The notes below the pieces were generated by a model. The model saw only the letters and a list, made by a program, of their open reading frames with translations, ran no database searches and was not told the DNA's origin. A DNA stretch of 64,000 bases from Apostichopus japonicus (lineage: Eukaryota > Echinodermata > Holothuroidea > Aspidochirotida > Stichopodidae), in NCBI RefSeq assembly GCF_037975245.1, contig NC_092563.1, positions 7,809,501 to 7,873,500 on the forward strand, in the 5' to 3' direction. The position numbers and the translations under genes are program-made. Positions 9,912-21,010 of this stretch are shown here, in pieces (positions within the stretch are counted from its first letter, which is position 1; each line of letters starts with the position of its first letter).

Positions 9912-10335
9912 GGGCCGCCAACGATGTTGTTTTTCAAGAGATACTTCTGTCTGTTTGCAGAATCTCATATTGATGTTTACTATAAATTGTATTGCTGCTT
10001 TGGTTCAGGTAAAGAGAAAGTTAGTTGCAAGGGGGTCAACAGTAATTGGGCTACCGTTACAAAAGAAAAGTTTGTGGAAGTTATCCAAAACAAATGCTCT
10101 GTTCAGGCAACTAATAGAGGTTTTAAAATGAGGAGCGGTCAATGCAGAACTACGTTCAGGAAAAGACCGCACTATCGTAGTTATACATTAAACGGAAAGT
10201 GGCGAAGGATGGGGTTTCACTACACCCTTAGATTTGTAAAGCTGTTATCTGTAAGACATAAGATATTTGCGCTTTCGCATCAAGATCATATCTATGCGTA
10301 TGTCATGTTGTATTCTATTCACTGTGTTCTTTCTT
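9912..10335 (+). other. Sequence between fold-back element and left receptor gene
   Basis: An open frame from 9,891 runs to the receptor ATG, but it starts inside the transposon end and has no domain. I do not call it a gene. From ~10,250 onward the sequence matches the right-arm flank (46,500-46,590). Everything before that, back to ~3,275, is absent there. Confidence 0.5.
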
Positions 10336-10351
10336 TGACCTTTATTGACAG
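10336..10351 (+). other. Probable 3' splice site just before the receptor ATG
   Basis: TTTGACCTTTATTGACAG directly precedes ATG 10,352 after a T-rich stretch. The same AG-ATG arrangement is kept in the right copy (AG at 46,489-46,488). This suggests a non-coding first exon joined at or next to the start codon. The donor and first exon were not found. Confidence 0.5.
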
Positions 10352-13300
10352 ATGACAATGGGGTATCTAGGTGTGGTGATATTCTCGTTAGCTGTGCAGT
10401 TATTGCTTCTCTTTAATCCTATTCAAGCAACATGGCAGTGCCCTGAGACCTGTTTTTGCGTAGGGACATCACTGTACTGTTTCGCTGCTAGCTTTATGGA
10501 GATTCCATCAGAAATCCCTGATACTTATGAACGCCTATATTTGGGTTTTAATGATATCCAGAGTGTTGAAAGAGATTCCTTATCACATTTGGGCAATCTA
10601 AGGCTGATCGATTTAACGTCAAATGGAATATTCCAAATAAATGACATGACCTTTCAAGAACTTCAGACATTAGAGACATTGCGGTTATCATCTAATAATC
10701 TCCGGGCTATCACAGTCGATTTATTGTCAGGTCTGAGGAGCTTGGAAGTGCTTGATGTTTCAAGCAACGTTATTGATAGAATTGATCCTGGATCATTTGA
10801 TCATCTACCAAATATAAAAGAGATTAATCTTCGATCAAATCTAATCGAATTGCTTCACCCAATGATGTTTCGGTCACTGGCAAATCTCGAAATTCTTTCT
10901 CTCCGAAATAACTTCATCGAGGAGATTGCGTCAACTGCATTACCACTTCCTTCCAATCTCACGGAATTGGATCTAAAATACAATGACTTGTATGAGATCG
11001 ATGACGACATTTTCAGACAACAAAGTAGACTTAAGACCTTGCTTCTCGGGAACAACTACATATCCTATATCGCAGAGATGGCATTCACCGATATAACTTA
11101 TCTTGAGGAACTAGATGTCTCCAGCAACGAGCTAGAGTCTATACCGCCTGAAGCTTTGGGTGGTTTACGGAACCTCAATATATTGGACCTCTCCGACAAT
11201 AAAATTGACGTCATAACTATTGGCGCTTTAAGAACCTTAGAGAAGTTAGAAGAACTTGATCTTACTAGGAATTCTCTCTCTGAACTTGAGTTTGCAATGT
11301 TCTCCGGGCTTAACAATCTAAAAGTTTTAAATTTACACAAGAACGTCATTGAATTGATCCATCCTGGTACATTCAGAGCTGTGCAATCCTTGGAAAAGGT
11401 TAACTTGGGATTTAATTATATCCGAAACATATCCAGCGATGTTTACCAAGATCTCATCAATATCAGAGAATTGGATTTTGAATTAAACCAAATAGAGGAG
11501 ATCAACTTCCCAGACTTAGAGAGACTCAAAAAGTTGCAGAATCTCACCATATCTTACAACCGTCTCACGAAAGTCAACACCAGTAGTGCATCTGTTATTG
11601 ACAACTTAGAGAGGATAGACCTACAAGGTAATTTTCTTTCCAACCTACAGCAGAACTTTCTTGTTGGTTTACCGTCTTTGGCTGAACTATCACTAAACCA
11701 CTCAAATGTGGAATTACTTCGTAGAGGCGTCTTCCGGTCTCTAGGTAATTATCATAACCTTACCACCCTAGAACTCGCAAATTGTGACATAGATTCAATT
11801 GAAGCAAATTCATTTGACCATCTAACTAAGTTATTAATACTACGTTTAAATGGCAACAATCTCGAAACTGTGACGGCTGTAATGTTTAGGGGATTGAATA
11901 GTTTGGAGGTAATCAATTTATCCGATAACTTAATATCTTTTATCGACGTTACTACTTTCCAAACGATGAGTAATCTCCGCGAGGTACTCTTAAACAACAA
12001 CAGGCTAATCGAACTCGATTTTAGAATGTTTGAATTCAACATGCTCATCCAAAATGTACATCTACTGGGAAATATCAATATGTCCTCGATATACACTGAA
12101 TTAATTGAATCCTTCACCAATTTAGAAGTTCTTCAAATCTCCTCGTGTGTTTATTGTTCTGAGGCGCTCTCCTCTTTACAGTTTGTCGAAATGAACAATT
12201 TAACAGAGATTGTAATGACAGAGGTTGGCTTGAATGAAATTCCCTCTAGTGTAGGTTATGCCCAACGAGTTAAAGAGATCGACTTGTCCAGAAATGAAAT
12301 TTTACAAGTCAATTCCAGTCGAATTGGTATTAAATCCGAAAGATTTAGTCTTGATTTGTCTTTCAACAAAGTTACCAACCTCTCTCTGGCCAATATGGAC
12401 ATGTTAACGTCACTCTTGCTGGACTACAATAAACTTACTGGTATAAGCAATCAAACCTTTGCCAACGTAAGTTCACTGGGACGAGTAAGTTTAACACATA
12501 ACGAAATTGTTGAGATTGGAAGGAGCAGCTTTGTTGAAGTAGGACGATTTATTAATATCGATCTTTCTTACAATAAGATTACATCTCTCCCGATTGCGCC
12601 AATATTTGATCCCAATACTGGTAGACTGGTTCTTCACCATAACCAAATTACTAGTGTATCTTCATCCTCTTTCGATGAGATGGTAAGAATCTATGAGTTT
12701 GATATCTCATACAACAAACTGCAAGTCTTAGATATTGATTTGCTAGGCAAAATGCCCAAGTTATACACCTTCAAAGCTGCGCACAACAGCCTAGTTCAAT
12801 TATCCAGTGGTACATTTGATGGGAATCCAAGCCTGAGAACAGTCGTTTTGTCGTACAATAAAATATCAACGATATCTGATCAGGTTTTCTCAGCCATAGA
12901 CCGAATACATCAACTTTTTCTGGATGGAAATCCACTCCATGTTGTTCCATCAAATATATTGCTCAATCAGCCCTGGATAAGTACCCTTTCATTATCAGAT
13001 ACTAAGCTTGTAACGATACTGAAATCTGATTTTGCTCACTCAAAGCTTCTTCAATTTCTTGACATCTCCAACAACTCATTAAACTTCATCGAAGATAAAA
13101 GTTTCCAACTGCTTCCGAATTTATATAGACTGGACATTTCTCACAATTCTCTAGATAGCTTTGATGCACTTGGAATTGAGTACCTAACAAAATTGGTCCT
13201 CTTTTATAGCAGTAACAATAACTTTAAGACTATTTCTGCAAGAATATTTGAGGGGAGCAGCGATATGAAAGTCCTTGACGTATCTAACAATCAAATCGAA

Positions 13301-14203
13301 GTATTGCAAGACCGAATGTTTTCGGGTTTGCGACCGTATAGTATATCGCTCGCCAGGAATAATATCACAAGTCTCATGGGGGATGCTTTTGATGGGTTTT
13401 ATAGCACCCACTTAAAGTCATTAGATCTAAGTTTCAACAAAATATCTTACATGCAGAAGGACACATTCCAAAGCTTAAGACACTTGAGATTTTTACAACT
13501 TCAAGGGAACAACCTTGGAAACATCGAAGATGGCATATTCTCACCATTGTTGAATAACTGGGTAATTTTGTTGAATAACCCATGGCGTTGTGATGAAAAA
13601 ATATGTGGCCTTCGAACTTGGCTTACGAAACACCCATCATTTGTTCGGGGCCCTCTATTTGATACATTGTCAGAGGATTTTCATGGGAATTTCTTATACC
13701 TAAATTTGGATGATGTTAAATGTGAAACCGGTAGCAGATCAAGTTACATAGGACAACCCATTGAACATCTTCCAGACGGGGTATGCCTCCCTGTACACTC
13801 ACAATCTAGTGAGTTGACAACAACCCCACCTGATCCTACTAAAACTACATATGTGTTATTTTTGTGGTCGGGTCTTGCTTTAGGAGCTTGCATTGTATTC
13901 GTCGTGTTGATGGTTGCATGCATATGCATAGTAGGAAGGAGGAGAAGGTCAAAACGCAGACCAAACGACGATCTACCACCACCTAATTACGAAGATGTAG
14001 CTGCAAGTGGTGATCTGGGCCGGAGGGAAGGTAGTGAGGACTTCCACCTTGCTACGGTTAAACTTCCACCAGAACATCCTGGTCATTATGACAGAAAGAT
14101 TTCTCCCAATGAAGACCCTTATCTGTCTCCAAAATATGATGATTTGCGTAGGACTAATAGTGTGAATGATTACATAGACCCAAACTACTTATGTCTCGAA
14201 TAG
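10352..14203 (+). CDS. Leucine-rich-repeat single-pass receptor, left copy
   Basis: 1,283 residues in one uninterrupted exon. Residues 1-26 form a signal peptide (hydrophobic LLLLF core, QA end). An LRR N-cap follows (Cys 30, 34, 36, 43), then roughly 40 LRRs of ~24 residues (~55-1,075) and an LRR C-cap (NNPWRCD... GVCLP, ~1,075-1,145). A short Ser/Thr stalk leads to one transmembrane helix (~1,168-1,194), a basic stop-transfer RRRRSKRR and an ~89-residue cytoplasmic tail. The tail holds a PPNY WW-binding motif (1,210-1,213) and several Tyr motifs including YDDL (1,262) and YLCL (1,279). There is no TIR, kinase or Ig domain, so it is not a Toll-like receptor. The ectodomain recalls chaoptin-type long LRR proteins. 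The ligand is unknown; adhesion or recognition at the cell surface is inferred. A near-identical copy converges on it at 42,654-46,487. Confidence 0.92.
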   Translation: MTMGYLGVVIFSLAVQLLLLFNPIQATWQCPETCFCVGTSLYCFAASFMEIPSEIPDTYERLYLGFNDIQSVERDSLSHLGNLRLIDLTSNGIFQINDMTFQELQTLETLRLSSNNLRAITVDLLSGLRSLEVLDVSSNVIDRIDPGSFDHLPNIKEINLRSNLIELLHPMMFRSLANLEILSLRNNFIEEIASTALPLPSNLTELDLKYNDLYEIDDDIFRQQSRLKTLLLGNNYISYIAEMAFTDITYLEELDVSSNELESIPPEALGGLRNLNILDLSDNKIDVITIGALRTLEKLEELDLTRNSLSELEFAMFSGLNNLKVLNLHKNVIELIHPGTFRAVQSLEKVNLGFNYIRNISSDVYQDLINIRELDFELNQIEEINFPDLERLKKLQNLTISYNRLTKVNTSSASVIDNLERIDLQGNFLSNLQQNFLVGLPSLAELSLNHSNVELLRRGVFRSLGNYHNLTTLELANCDIDSIEANSFDHLTKLLILRLNGNNLETVTAVMFRGLNSLEVINLSDNLISFIDVTTFQTMSNLREVLLNNNRLIELDFRMFEFNMLIQNVHLLGNINMSSIYTELIESFTNLEVLQISSCVYCSEALSSLQFVEMNNLTEIVMTEVGLNEIPSSVGYAQRVKEIDLSRNEILQVNSSRIGIKSERFSLDLSFNKVTNLSLANMDMLTSLLLDYNKLTGISNQTFANVSSLGRVSLTHNEIVEIGRSSFVEVGRFINIDLSYNKITSLPIAPIFDPNTGRLVLHHNQITSVSSSSFDEMVRIYEFDISYNKLQVLDIDLLGKMPKLYTFKAAHNSLVQLSSGTFDGNPSLRTVVLSYNKISTISDQVFSAIDRIHQLFLDGNPLHVVPSNILLNQPWISTLSLSDTKLVTILKSDFAHSKLLQFLDISNNSLNFIEDKSFQLLPNLYRLDISHNSLDSFDALGIEYLTKLVLFYSSNNNFKTISARIFEGSSDMKVLDVSNNQIEVLQDRMFSGLRPYSISLARNNITSLMGDAFDGFYSTHLKSLDLSFNKISYMQKDTFQSLRHLRFLQLQGNNLGNIEDGIFSPLLNNWVILLNNPWRCDEKICGLRTWLTKHPSFVRGPLFDTLSEDFHGNFLYLNLDDVKCETGSRSSYIGQPIEHLPDGVCLPVHSQSSELTTTPPDPTKTTYVLFLWSGLALGACIVFVVLMVACICIVGRRRRSKRRPNDDLPPPNYEDVAASGDLGRREGSEDFHLATVKLPPEHPGHYDRKISPNEDPYLSPKYDDLRRTNSVNDYIDPNYLCLE

Positions 14204-15381
14204 AACCAAATAAGGATTAGATGAACACGGACTTCCAGAAAGAGAAATGTGGATGGGCCATGAATGTCAGGTTAAAAGATGATTTTGTAAGATTTGAAAA
14301 AAATTGAAAAGAATGTGATATAAATACATTTTCTTGTATATATATTTTTAATGCCACGTTACTTTCAGTTGTAACGAATGGTTTTGCAGCAAACTGAAGC
14401 CTAACTCCCCCCCCCCCCTCCCCAGTCACACTTCATGACATCATCTGCATCGACAAAATCCCAATATCTTCCAAAGATGACCCTTAGTTATCTGGTTAAT
14501 CACAAAGATGTTTGTCTATTATATATGTTAAATACGCTTTCTCCTCAACTTAAACTTTTACATCGGTGATTGTTCTTCGTATTATTATATTTTCTTTATA
14601 TACATACTCAAAACTCAGAGCAGTAAATTAATTCATAACAAAAGGTGACAAGACGATTTGCTTTTATTACATTTTGATCAAATGTAAATCAATTGTATAT
14701 ACTTGCCTAAATTGCAAACTATTGTAAGCTCCGATACACGTTTAATACAGTGTATGTGTATATCATCAAATATTAATTGTTACATAATTTTGAAACCTTC
14801 CGGGAATATAAAACAGGTATACTTTTAACATTTTCATAAGAATAAATATGCAGAAATACTTTTTGGTTAATTATTTCTCTTTTTAACAGGACGTTATTTT
14901 AGAATTATCGAAATTTAGGATCGAACATCAATTTGAATGTATAGTTAAAACACTTTAATGATACTATAAAATTTTGATCTGGTTGTGAAAGCCGGGCATC
15001 TGTTTAGCTCTGTCACCCAACATCCAGATGAGTTACTGATGCAGGCTTGTGGATTATGTATTCCTTCATTCATATTTTGTTAAAGCTTATCTGGTAAAAC
15101 TGTTGCATTACAAATAATAAACGCATAATACATCTCCAGCCTGGAATGTTCAAATAAATATTTAATAAATAAACACCTTGTTTACTCGCTGTTGTGTTAT
15201 TTACGCTGGATCTACAAACCACATATATACGTCTTCGAAATTTGTCGAATGATCTTTGATTCATTTTAATATGTATGCTATACTTCAAAACAAGTCGCAA
15301 CAATAAACAGAGCTTCAACTTTCATGACCTAACTGACCTGACCCTTAACCCACATCTCAGTGCACCTACAACGTAAACGGC
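14204..15381 (+). other. 3' flank of left receptor gene
   Basis: Paralleled by 40,870-42,653 in the right arm, apart from the right-arm insertion. An AATAAA at 14,841-14,846 could be a polyadenylation signal; the right arm has a changed hexamer there (AATATA). Another AATAAA lies at 15,116. A C-run lies at ~14,407-14,418. No coding sequence is seen. Confidence 0.5.
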
Positions 15382-15701
15382 CAGGGACATAGCAATGGGA
15401 GCGATCGCTCCACCGACCCACCCCCCCCCCCCAACCCTCTTTGAGTTCCCCGAAAATAAAATTTACCTAAAAGCTAAATATCACCAAAGCCCTCTTTTCA
15501 GGACCCTTATCAGTTTTTCCTCTGAAAGTTCGTCTGCTACGTAATACAATACTCTTATTATTGTTTATTCTTGCAACGTGGGAGGCATTTTGCACATCAT
15601 GGCGCTCCGTTAAGTACAATAATGCTCCCTTTGTGAGAAGGGAACCTTTTAAAATTCTGCTCCCCCCCCCCCCCTCTTTCAAATTGCTGGCTACGTCCCT
15701 G
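15382..15701. mobile_element. hAT-like element, CAGGGACGTAGC ends
   Basis: The left end CAGGGACATAGC and right end GCTGGCTACGTCCCTG are inverted repeats of hAT style, next to long C-runs. I see no clean 8-bp target duplication. The right arm carries the corresponding left half (CAGAGACGTAGCCAGG on minus from 40,870), so the insertion predates the inverted duplication. Similarity between arms ends inside this element, near 15,490 and 40,760. Confidence 0.55.
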
Positions 15702-16843
15702 TACACCTGTTACCTTTAACTACATCTTTTAACGTAGATTAGCTATTTAACAATCTTAAATACAGTAAGCTCCCCCCCCCCCCCCCCTTCCTATCAAACA
15801 TAACTTATATTTCTTGAACATGCTATTAGATATAAGACTTCATCAAGTGGAATTTTGATTCCTTTAATGGTTTTGATAGTTACATATTTAAATTATTTAC
15901 AATTCCGATGAGTTGTTTCAACCTTACAAACATTCTAGACTTTTATAACTTTGTATTCACATAGCATGCTCATGGTATAACGAAGGTCACCAGGGGTCAA
16001 ATTGAGTAAACCATGTAAATACAATATCTCAAAAAGAAAAGCTTGGATCAATCTCGCATTTCCTGTGATGTGAAGGAGTACCCCAGTAAGTTCAAGATCC
16101 CTACTGTTTTTGGTGGAGATCCAAGTCCATTTGAGGTCCCTAGAGGTCAAATTGTGGAAATCTTGTACACACGAGAACTCAAGAAGGGAGGGTTGGACGA
16201 ATCTCATATTTAGTATGTAGTTGGTACACGTTCAGTACAAGATTTTAATTAGGTCAAAGGTCAGTTGGAGTCACCAGACGCCAAATTATGGAAACCTTGT
16301 TTTATAAGCTACCATATCTCCCACAGATCCGCCTATCAGATAACATGTGCGTTAAGCCTCATACGAATAGGAGGCTTTTGGCAATTGGAAATGAGCTTAT
16401 GGGCATCCGTAGAATCTAAACTGAAAACACGAACATATTTGCATTGGTTTCAACGTACCGCTCGCCGGGAAGCCTTATTTTGCGTGCAGAAAGGTGTACT
16501 TCGTAGTACAGCGGTTCTATTGGACGTTTCCCGTCGTATTTATTTCAGGTTGGATGTAGTTTCGTTGTGACCAGGCAGCGTTTATGAAACTTAACAGTTC
16601 ATCTAGTTAGATTATTTACTATGACCAATCTCAAAGCGAAATAATTGTGTAAAACGGTCTTAGTCTGTCAGTGAGTTCACGAGCTTTTGTCTGGATCGGC
16701 TGTTGATCTCAATTTGTGTAGTCTCTTCCACCAGTTTCAGCTTGCAAGGCCTTAAAAGTAACGTTCGACTTCCGTCACGTTTATGATTATGGGACAACTT
16801 GAACACACATGGCTAGGCCTGTGAGCAATTTTATGCTGTCCAG

Positions 16844-16847
<4 letters not shown>
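15702..16847. repeat. Intergenic, including degenerate GGTCAAATTG-type repeats
   Basis: Between ~15,975 and 16,320 the phrase GGTC-CCAGGGGTCAAATTG..AAACC-TTGTA recurs about every 100-160 bases (near 15,985, 16,135 and 16,252) with much decay, suggesting an old tandem repeat. The rest shows nothing recognisable. C-runs lie near 15,772 and elsewhere. Confidence 0.4.

Positions 16848-16899
<52 letters not shown>
16848..16899. repeat. (TA)n microsatellite
   Basis: About 50 bp of alternating TA, preceded by TATATAAATATA. Confidence 0.9.
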
Positions 16900-16901
<2 letters not shown>

Positions 16902-17059
16902 TATAACGGAAAAACTTTTAAACATAGGAATCACAAATAACTTCAAGTTGGTTAGAATCATGTTTGATCTCTAGAGTAAGGCAAATATGTCACCAAAACA
17001 GAACTAGTATTGTTCGATACAGGTGACAAACGCTTACAGTGGAATTACGACTTTCCTTA

Positions 17060-17112
17060 CCAGTTTCGAACCTCTGGACATACAATCAGCGTCCATAGCC
17101 TAGTGCTTAGGG
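17060..17112 (+). mobile_element. Truncated tRNA-Asp-derived SINE, 5' part only
   Basis: GTTTCGAACCTCTGGA...CAATCAGCGTCCATAGCCTAGTG matches the leader and A-box half of the SINE at 3,563 and stops just after the A box. This shows the leader belongs to the family. Confidence 0.6.
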
Positions 17113-17429
17113 TAAGCTTTAGTAAATGTGAGTTGTGCATAGTTACGTGCATATTAAACCGACTTGAACTATTTCCTGCTGCTGAATTAGTTGACGAAAG
17201 ACTCCTACTACCCCCCCCCTACCCTCACACTCTCCCCTCCACTCCCCTCACATTACTGACATTTCCAGCCTAACAAAATTATACGCAAGAGACGAGAGTT
17301 TTTTTTTACTTAATCAATTACTATATTTTGCATTCACGTACAGAACGCATTGACAATGTTTCTTTCACATTGACGCACATTTCAGGTGAACATATTAATT
17401 ACAAGGTATATACTAAAGATTGCTTCCCA
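17113..17429. other. Intergenic, nothing recognised
   Basis: Includes a C-run near 17,211 and a T-run near 17,300. No gene is seen. Confidence 0.4.
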
Positions 17430-18700
17430 TGATGCATTACATATGAGTCTGGATCAGTTGATATAGATCCTGAAGAACCACTCTCTTGTTCATAAAATCC
17501 ATTGTTTTTTCCGAACACACAAGCACAGATTATTTCCCACCATGCAATGCACTCATCCATTACATATTACCAAAGGACTGAGTCAATTATCTCAAAATCT
17601 CTCCCTCTCTATTTCTCTATTTGATCCACGTAGGATCAAAACTTGTTCTCAACTATCAACTGCACTGCAACACTGTGCGCCTGGATCAGTTGTGATAGAT
17701 CCTGAAGAACCACTCTCTTGTTCATAAATTCCTTTGTCTTTCATAGCATATAAGTAAAGATTATTTCCCACCATGCAATGCACTCAGCCATTACATAACG
17801 CTAAAGGATTGAGTCAATTATCTCAAAATCTCTTTCTCTCTCTATTTCTCTATTTGATCCGCGTAGGATCAAACCTTGTTCTCAACTATCAGCTGCATTG
17901 CAACACTGTGCGCCTGAATCAGTTGTGATAGATCCTGAAGAACCACTCTCTTGTTCATAAATTCCTTTGTCTTTCAGAGCAGACAAGCAAAGACTATTTC
18001 CCACCATGCAATGCACTCATCCATTACATAATACCAAAGGATTGAGTCAATTATCTCAAAATCTCTTTCTCTCTATTTCTCTATTTGATCCACGGTGGAT
18101 CAAAACTTGTTCTCAACTATCAACTGCACTGCAACATTGTGCGCCTGGATCAGTTGTGATAGATCCTGAAGAACCATGATATTGTTCATAAATTCTGTTT
18201 TCTTTCAGAACAGACAAGCAAAGATTATTTCCCATCATGCATTGCACGCATCCGTTACATAATACCAAAGGATTGAGTATTATCTCAAAATCTCTCTCTT
18301 TATTTCTCTGTTTGATCCACGTAGGATCAAAACTTGTGCTCAACTATCAGCAGCACTGCAATACTGTGCGCCGGGATCAGTTGTTATAGATCCTGAAGAA
18401 CCAGTCTCTTGTTCATAAATTCCGTTTTCTCTCACAAAAGACAAGCAAAGATTATTTCCAAATATGCATTGCAGCTCAACTACTACATATTCCAAAGGAT
18501 TATGAGTCACTTTTCTCAAAATCTGTCCTCCTCTGGTCAATCCAATCTCTCTTTCTCTGTGCGATCCACTCTCTCTTTATCTCTTTCTTCACGGTGGATT
18601 CACGGTGGATCACAGCTTGTGCTAAGTTATCAGCTGAATTTGCACCACTGTGCGTCTGGATCAGTTGTTATAGATCCTGTCTGAGTATTTATGCACTCTG
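17430..18700 (+). repeat. ~230-bp tandem satellite, about 5-6 copies
   Basis: The landmark AGATTATTTCCCA recurs at 17,527, 17,758, 17,991, 18,222 and 18,449, giving periods of 227-233 bp. Each unit holds CATGCAATGCACTC, a CT-rich stretch, the imperfect palindrome TTTGATCCACGTAGGATCAAA, a CTGGATCAGTTGTGATAGATCCTG block and AAGAACCACTCTCTTGTTCAT. A partial unit precedes, and a strongly diverged one may follow to ~18,960. Open frames across it are by-products of the repeat. Confidence 0.85.
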
Positions 18701-20552
18701 TTGTTTGGGATAGAATGAAAGAAGCTTCCCAAACGATACTTGTATTCATCCTTCACAGAAAGGACAAGATAACGTCACACCATGCACATCCGCAATCAAC
18801 TAGTATATATACTAGCAGAGAACTGATTCAATTATCTCCAAAGTTTCTCTTCTAAAGTAATTGATTGATTGATCAATTCTTGATGGATCAAAACGTTTGC
18901 TCCGTTATCAGCTGCATTGCAGCACTTTGAGTATGTATCATGATCTAATAAATTCCACACTAGAATACTGAGTTAATTTGTCATTCTGCGAAATGGGTGA
19001 GATAAAGTTAAAGTTAGTTAGGGGGTGTCTCCGTTGGCCCATAGTCTAATTAAATATGATGGTCCCGCTCAATTTTGAATGTTCTTTATGATAAAATATA
19101 TTTGCCCCAAACTGTATGAAGTGAGCGTGACACATTTGCTTGTTACCCAATGGCAATATCAGATCTTAATACAAGACGATACCATGGTTACGTACATAAG
19201 GTTACCCACTTTACCGAGCTACGTTTATACCGTTCATGCTTAAACCTGATTGTTGTCATGTCACGCGTATTTCAATGACACAACGTCTTTGTTAAACAGA
19301 GTAAAACAGAGTTCTGGATGAAAGACAAATCATTTTTTGTTCTATTACAATTATTTCAAACCCACACTCTATGAGGGGTGACGCAAATACCTCTTTTCAA
19401 ATCAATAGGAGGGAGGAAACTTAATTTTTATTCCGTTCGTGTATTTCTTTGTTATAGAGATCTAAGATGCAATTTTCATGGTTCAGTAACCTATCGGCAA
19501 ATGAAATGAGAAGGAGGGGCGGCGGTGAAGGGAGAGTAGCTACGACCTTGCAAGGGATGTTATTCATTATTGACTCCTATAACTTATGCTCTATAGAGAT
19601 TTTAGCTGCTGATAGAGTCGACCATATCAGAGTGTTGTCAAGAAGCTATAAAAACATGCAAAGCCCGTCCTCGTCACCGTCCCTTCATCATTACCATTCA
19701 GTCTTTCAAAATGCAACTATTGTAAACAACGTTGGCTGATAATAGATCAAAATTTGATATTTATAAAGATGATTCTAATATTTTGTATTAATCTAAAAAC
19801 ACACTTCTGTATGTGTGTGGAACACAGTCATAGGGGGGGGGGGGGTATACACGCAAATACCGCAGTTTCAGAGGATCAATAAACACAACAAGTCACTGCG
19901 GACTAAACAAAGTCTTGTAGTTGACGAATTCCCGATCCCCGTGTTTCCCAAATCTACTTACATAAACTCAAAACCGTATGAATTTTGTTTCGGGTTTCGA
20001 ATTACTGTGCTATTTCCAGCAATTCAGATCCCTAAAAAAGATTAGTCACATGTAGTTAACGTGTTTGACTTAATAAGTAGTATCCCTTCCTCATTCAAAA
20101 GGGTTTTGAAATGTGAATAGGTATTGTTTGTTGAAATTTCAGGCTTAATCCCAGTTCATGATCGTCTGCATAGAATATAGTTGTAAAGGGAGACAACTTA
20201 TAGCAAGAAATCACTTGCGAGCATAATCTTAAGCAACCATTTGTGAATAAGAAGATTACACGTAATCCGTTTTCTTTAACTGCTTGCTTCGAAGTCATCG
20301 ATAGTATCGGGGAATAAGCCACATTACATGTACATTAACGTGTTGAAAGGAAACAACATTCTGACTGCTTGCTGCAATGTAAACAAAGACATTGAAGCGT
20401 GAGCTTCTTGTTAATAAAGCTATTCAGATCCGTTGTTCTAATGAGAGTGAAACAAGATGAATAGAGATTTCGTTGAAGGCAGTGTCATTTACTGTTACCA
20501 ATAGATTGTATCCAACCAATAATACCAATTTAAGCTCGTTTAAAGTTAACTT
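18701..20552. other. Intergenic, nothing coding recognised
   Basis: Contains a possible diverged satellite unit to ~18,960 and a G-run at ~19,832. Short frames near 19,467 and 19,815 show no domain, and no splice-supported exon is visible. Confidence 0.4.
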
Positions 20553-20627
20553 GTCAAATGGCTCAGATGGTAGAGCAGTGGACTGATAACCCGATGAAAC
20601 TGAGTTCGACTCCATCAATGGTTGGTT
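20553..20627 (+). mobile_element. tRNA-like relic (Ile-type), probable SINE head
   Basis: A-box TGGCTCAGATGGTAGAGCA and B-box GAGTTCGACTC are present and well spaced, around CTGATAA, which resembles a tRNA-Ile(GAT) loop. The anticodon and acceptor stems do not pair, so a working tRNA is unlikely. Confidence 0.45.
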
Positions 20628-20704
20628 ATACACGTTATAAATTTCTTTTTCTCTTTCAGTAGTCGACGCTGAAGTCTTGATATATTAATTCAACCACATA
20701 ATTT

Positions 20705-21010
20705 TCTAGCTGATGTGGTGGCCGATGCTGTTAAGCGGGTGACGAAAGACTCATTCCTTGTCGGTCGTGTAAATCGTGGCTAGGGTTCAAGACAGGCCTC
20801 TGGCGATAATACCTTTGGCTGTAGGTATGGTACTTTTTGTGGCCTAGGATCCCGTACCATGTCTCCCTTGTTGTCGCAAAAGAACCCGGGCGGATGCGCA
20901 GAGGGTCGGTCAAATCGACCAGAAGCGTACTAGGTGGCGTGCGTGAATCCTTGCCTTTGGCCAGAGGTGGTGACATCTCTGCGACCGGCATGCTTGCAGC
21001 CACCGTCCAC
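20705..21010 (+). mobile_element. tRNA-Ser/Leu-like SINE candidate
   Basis: GTGGTGGCCGATGCTGTTAAGC resembles a class II tRNA A box and GGGTTCAAGAC, ~70 bases on, a B box. An unrelated GC-richer body follows to ~21,010. Base composition differs from the AT-rich surroundings. No cloverleaf forms. A 90-codon minus frame here is not supported. Confidence 0.4.

Larger units (their letters stand above)
150..15490 (+). repeat. Left arm of a large inverted duplication
   Basis: Blocks of this arm match the reverse complement of 40,760-48,650. The matched blocks are ~150-1,742, ~2,925-3,275, ~10,250-14,203 (receptor gene plus its acceptor) and ~14,204-15,490. Examples are the CATGCGTGCTGGTGCATGCG segment near 3,064, which faces 46,845-46,865, and the sequence ending TGTATTCCTTCATTCAT near 15,060, which faces ~41,260. 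Two segments are present only here: ~1,743-2,925 and ~3,275-10,250. The outer edge may lie left of the window. Confidence 0.85.

Noticed and set aside
9891-10355. 154-codon plus frame leading into the receptor start
   Set aside because: Starts inside the fold-back element's inverted repeat, has no domain, is absent from the right arm, and overlaps the receptor ATG in another frame.
10855-12953. Frames on the strand opposite the receptor genes
   Set aside because: Shadows of a real coding sequence; the same in both copies for that reason only.
10352-14203. Toll-like receptor assignment for the LRR proteins
   Set aside because: No TIR domain follows the transmembrane helix; the tail is only ~89 residues with PPNY and Tyr motifs.
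17542-18684. Repeated ~60-90-codon frames in the satellite
   Set aside because: By-products of a tandem repeat without stops in one phase; no start context or domain.
17430-18700. Possible CRISPR-like array
   Set aside because: Whole ~230-bp units repeat, with no short repeat/unique spacer pattern; the genome is eukaryotic.
20553-20627. Functional tRNA-Ile gene
   Set aside because: Promoter boxes are present but the acceptor and anticodon stems do not pair.
20731-21003. 90-codon minus-strand frame in GC-richer DNA
   Set aside because: Lies across a probable tRNA-derived SINE and has no recognisable domain.
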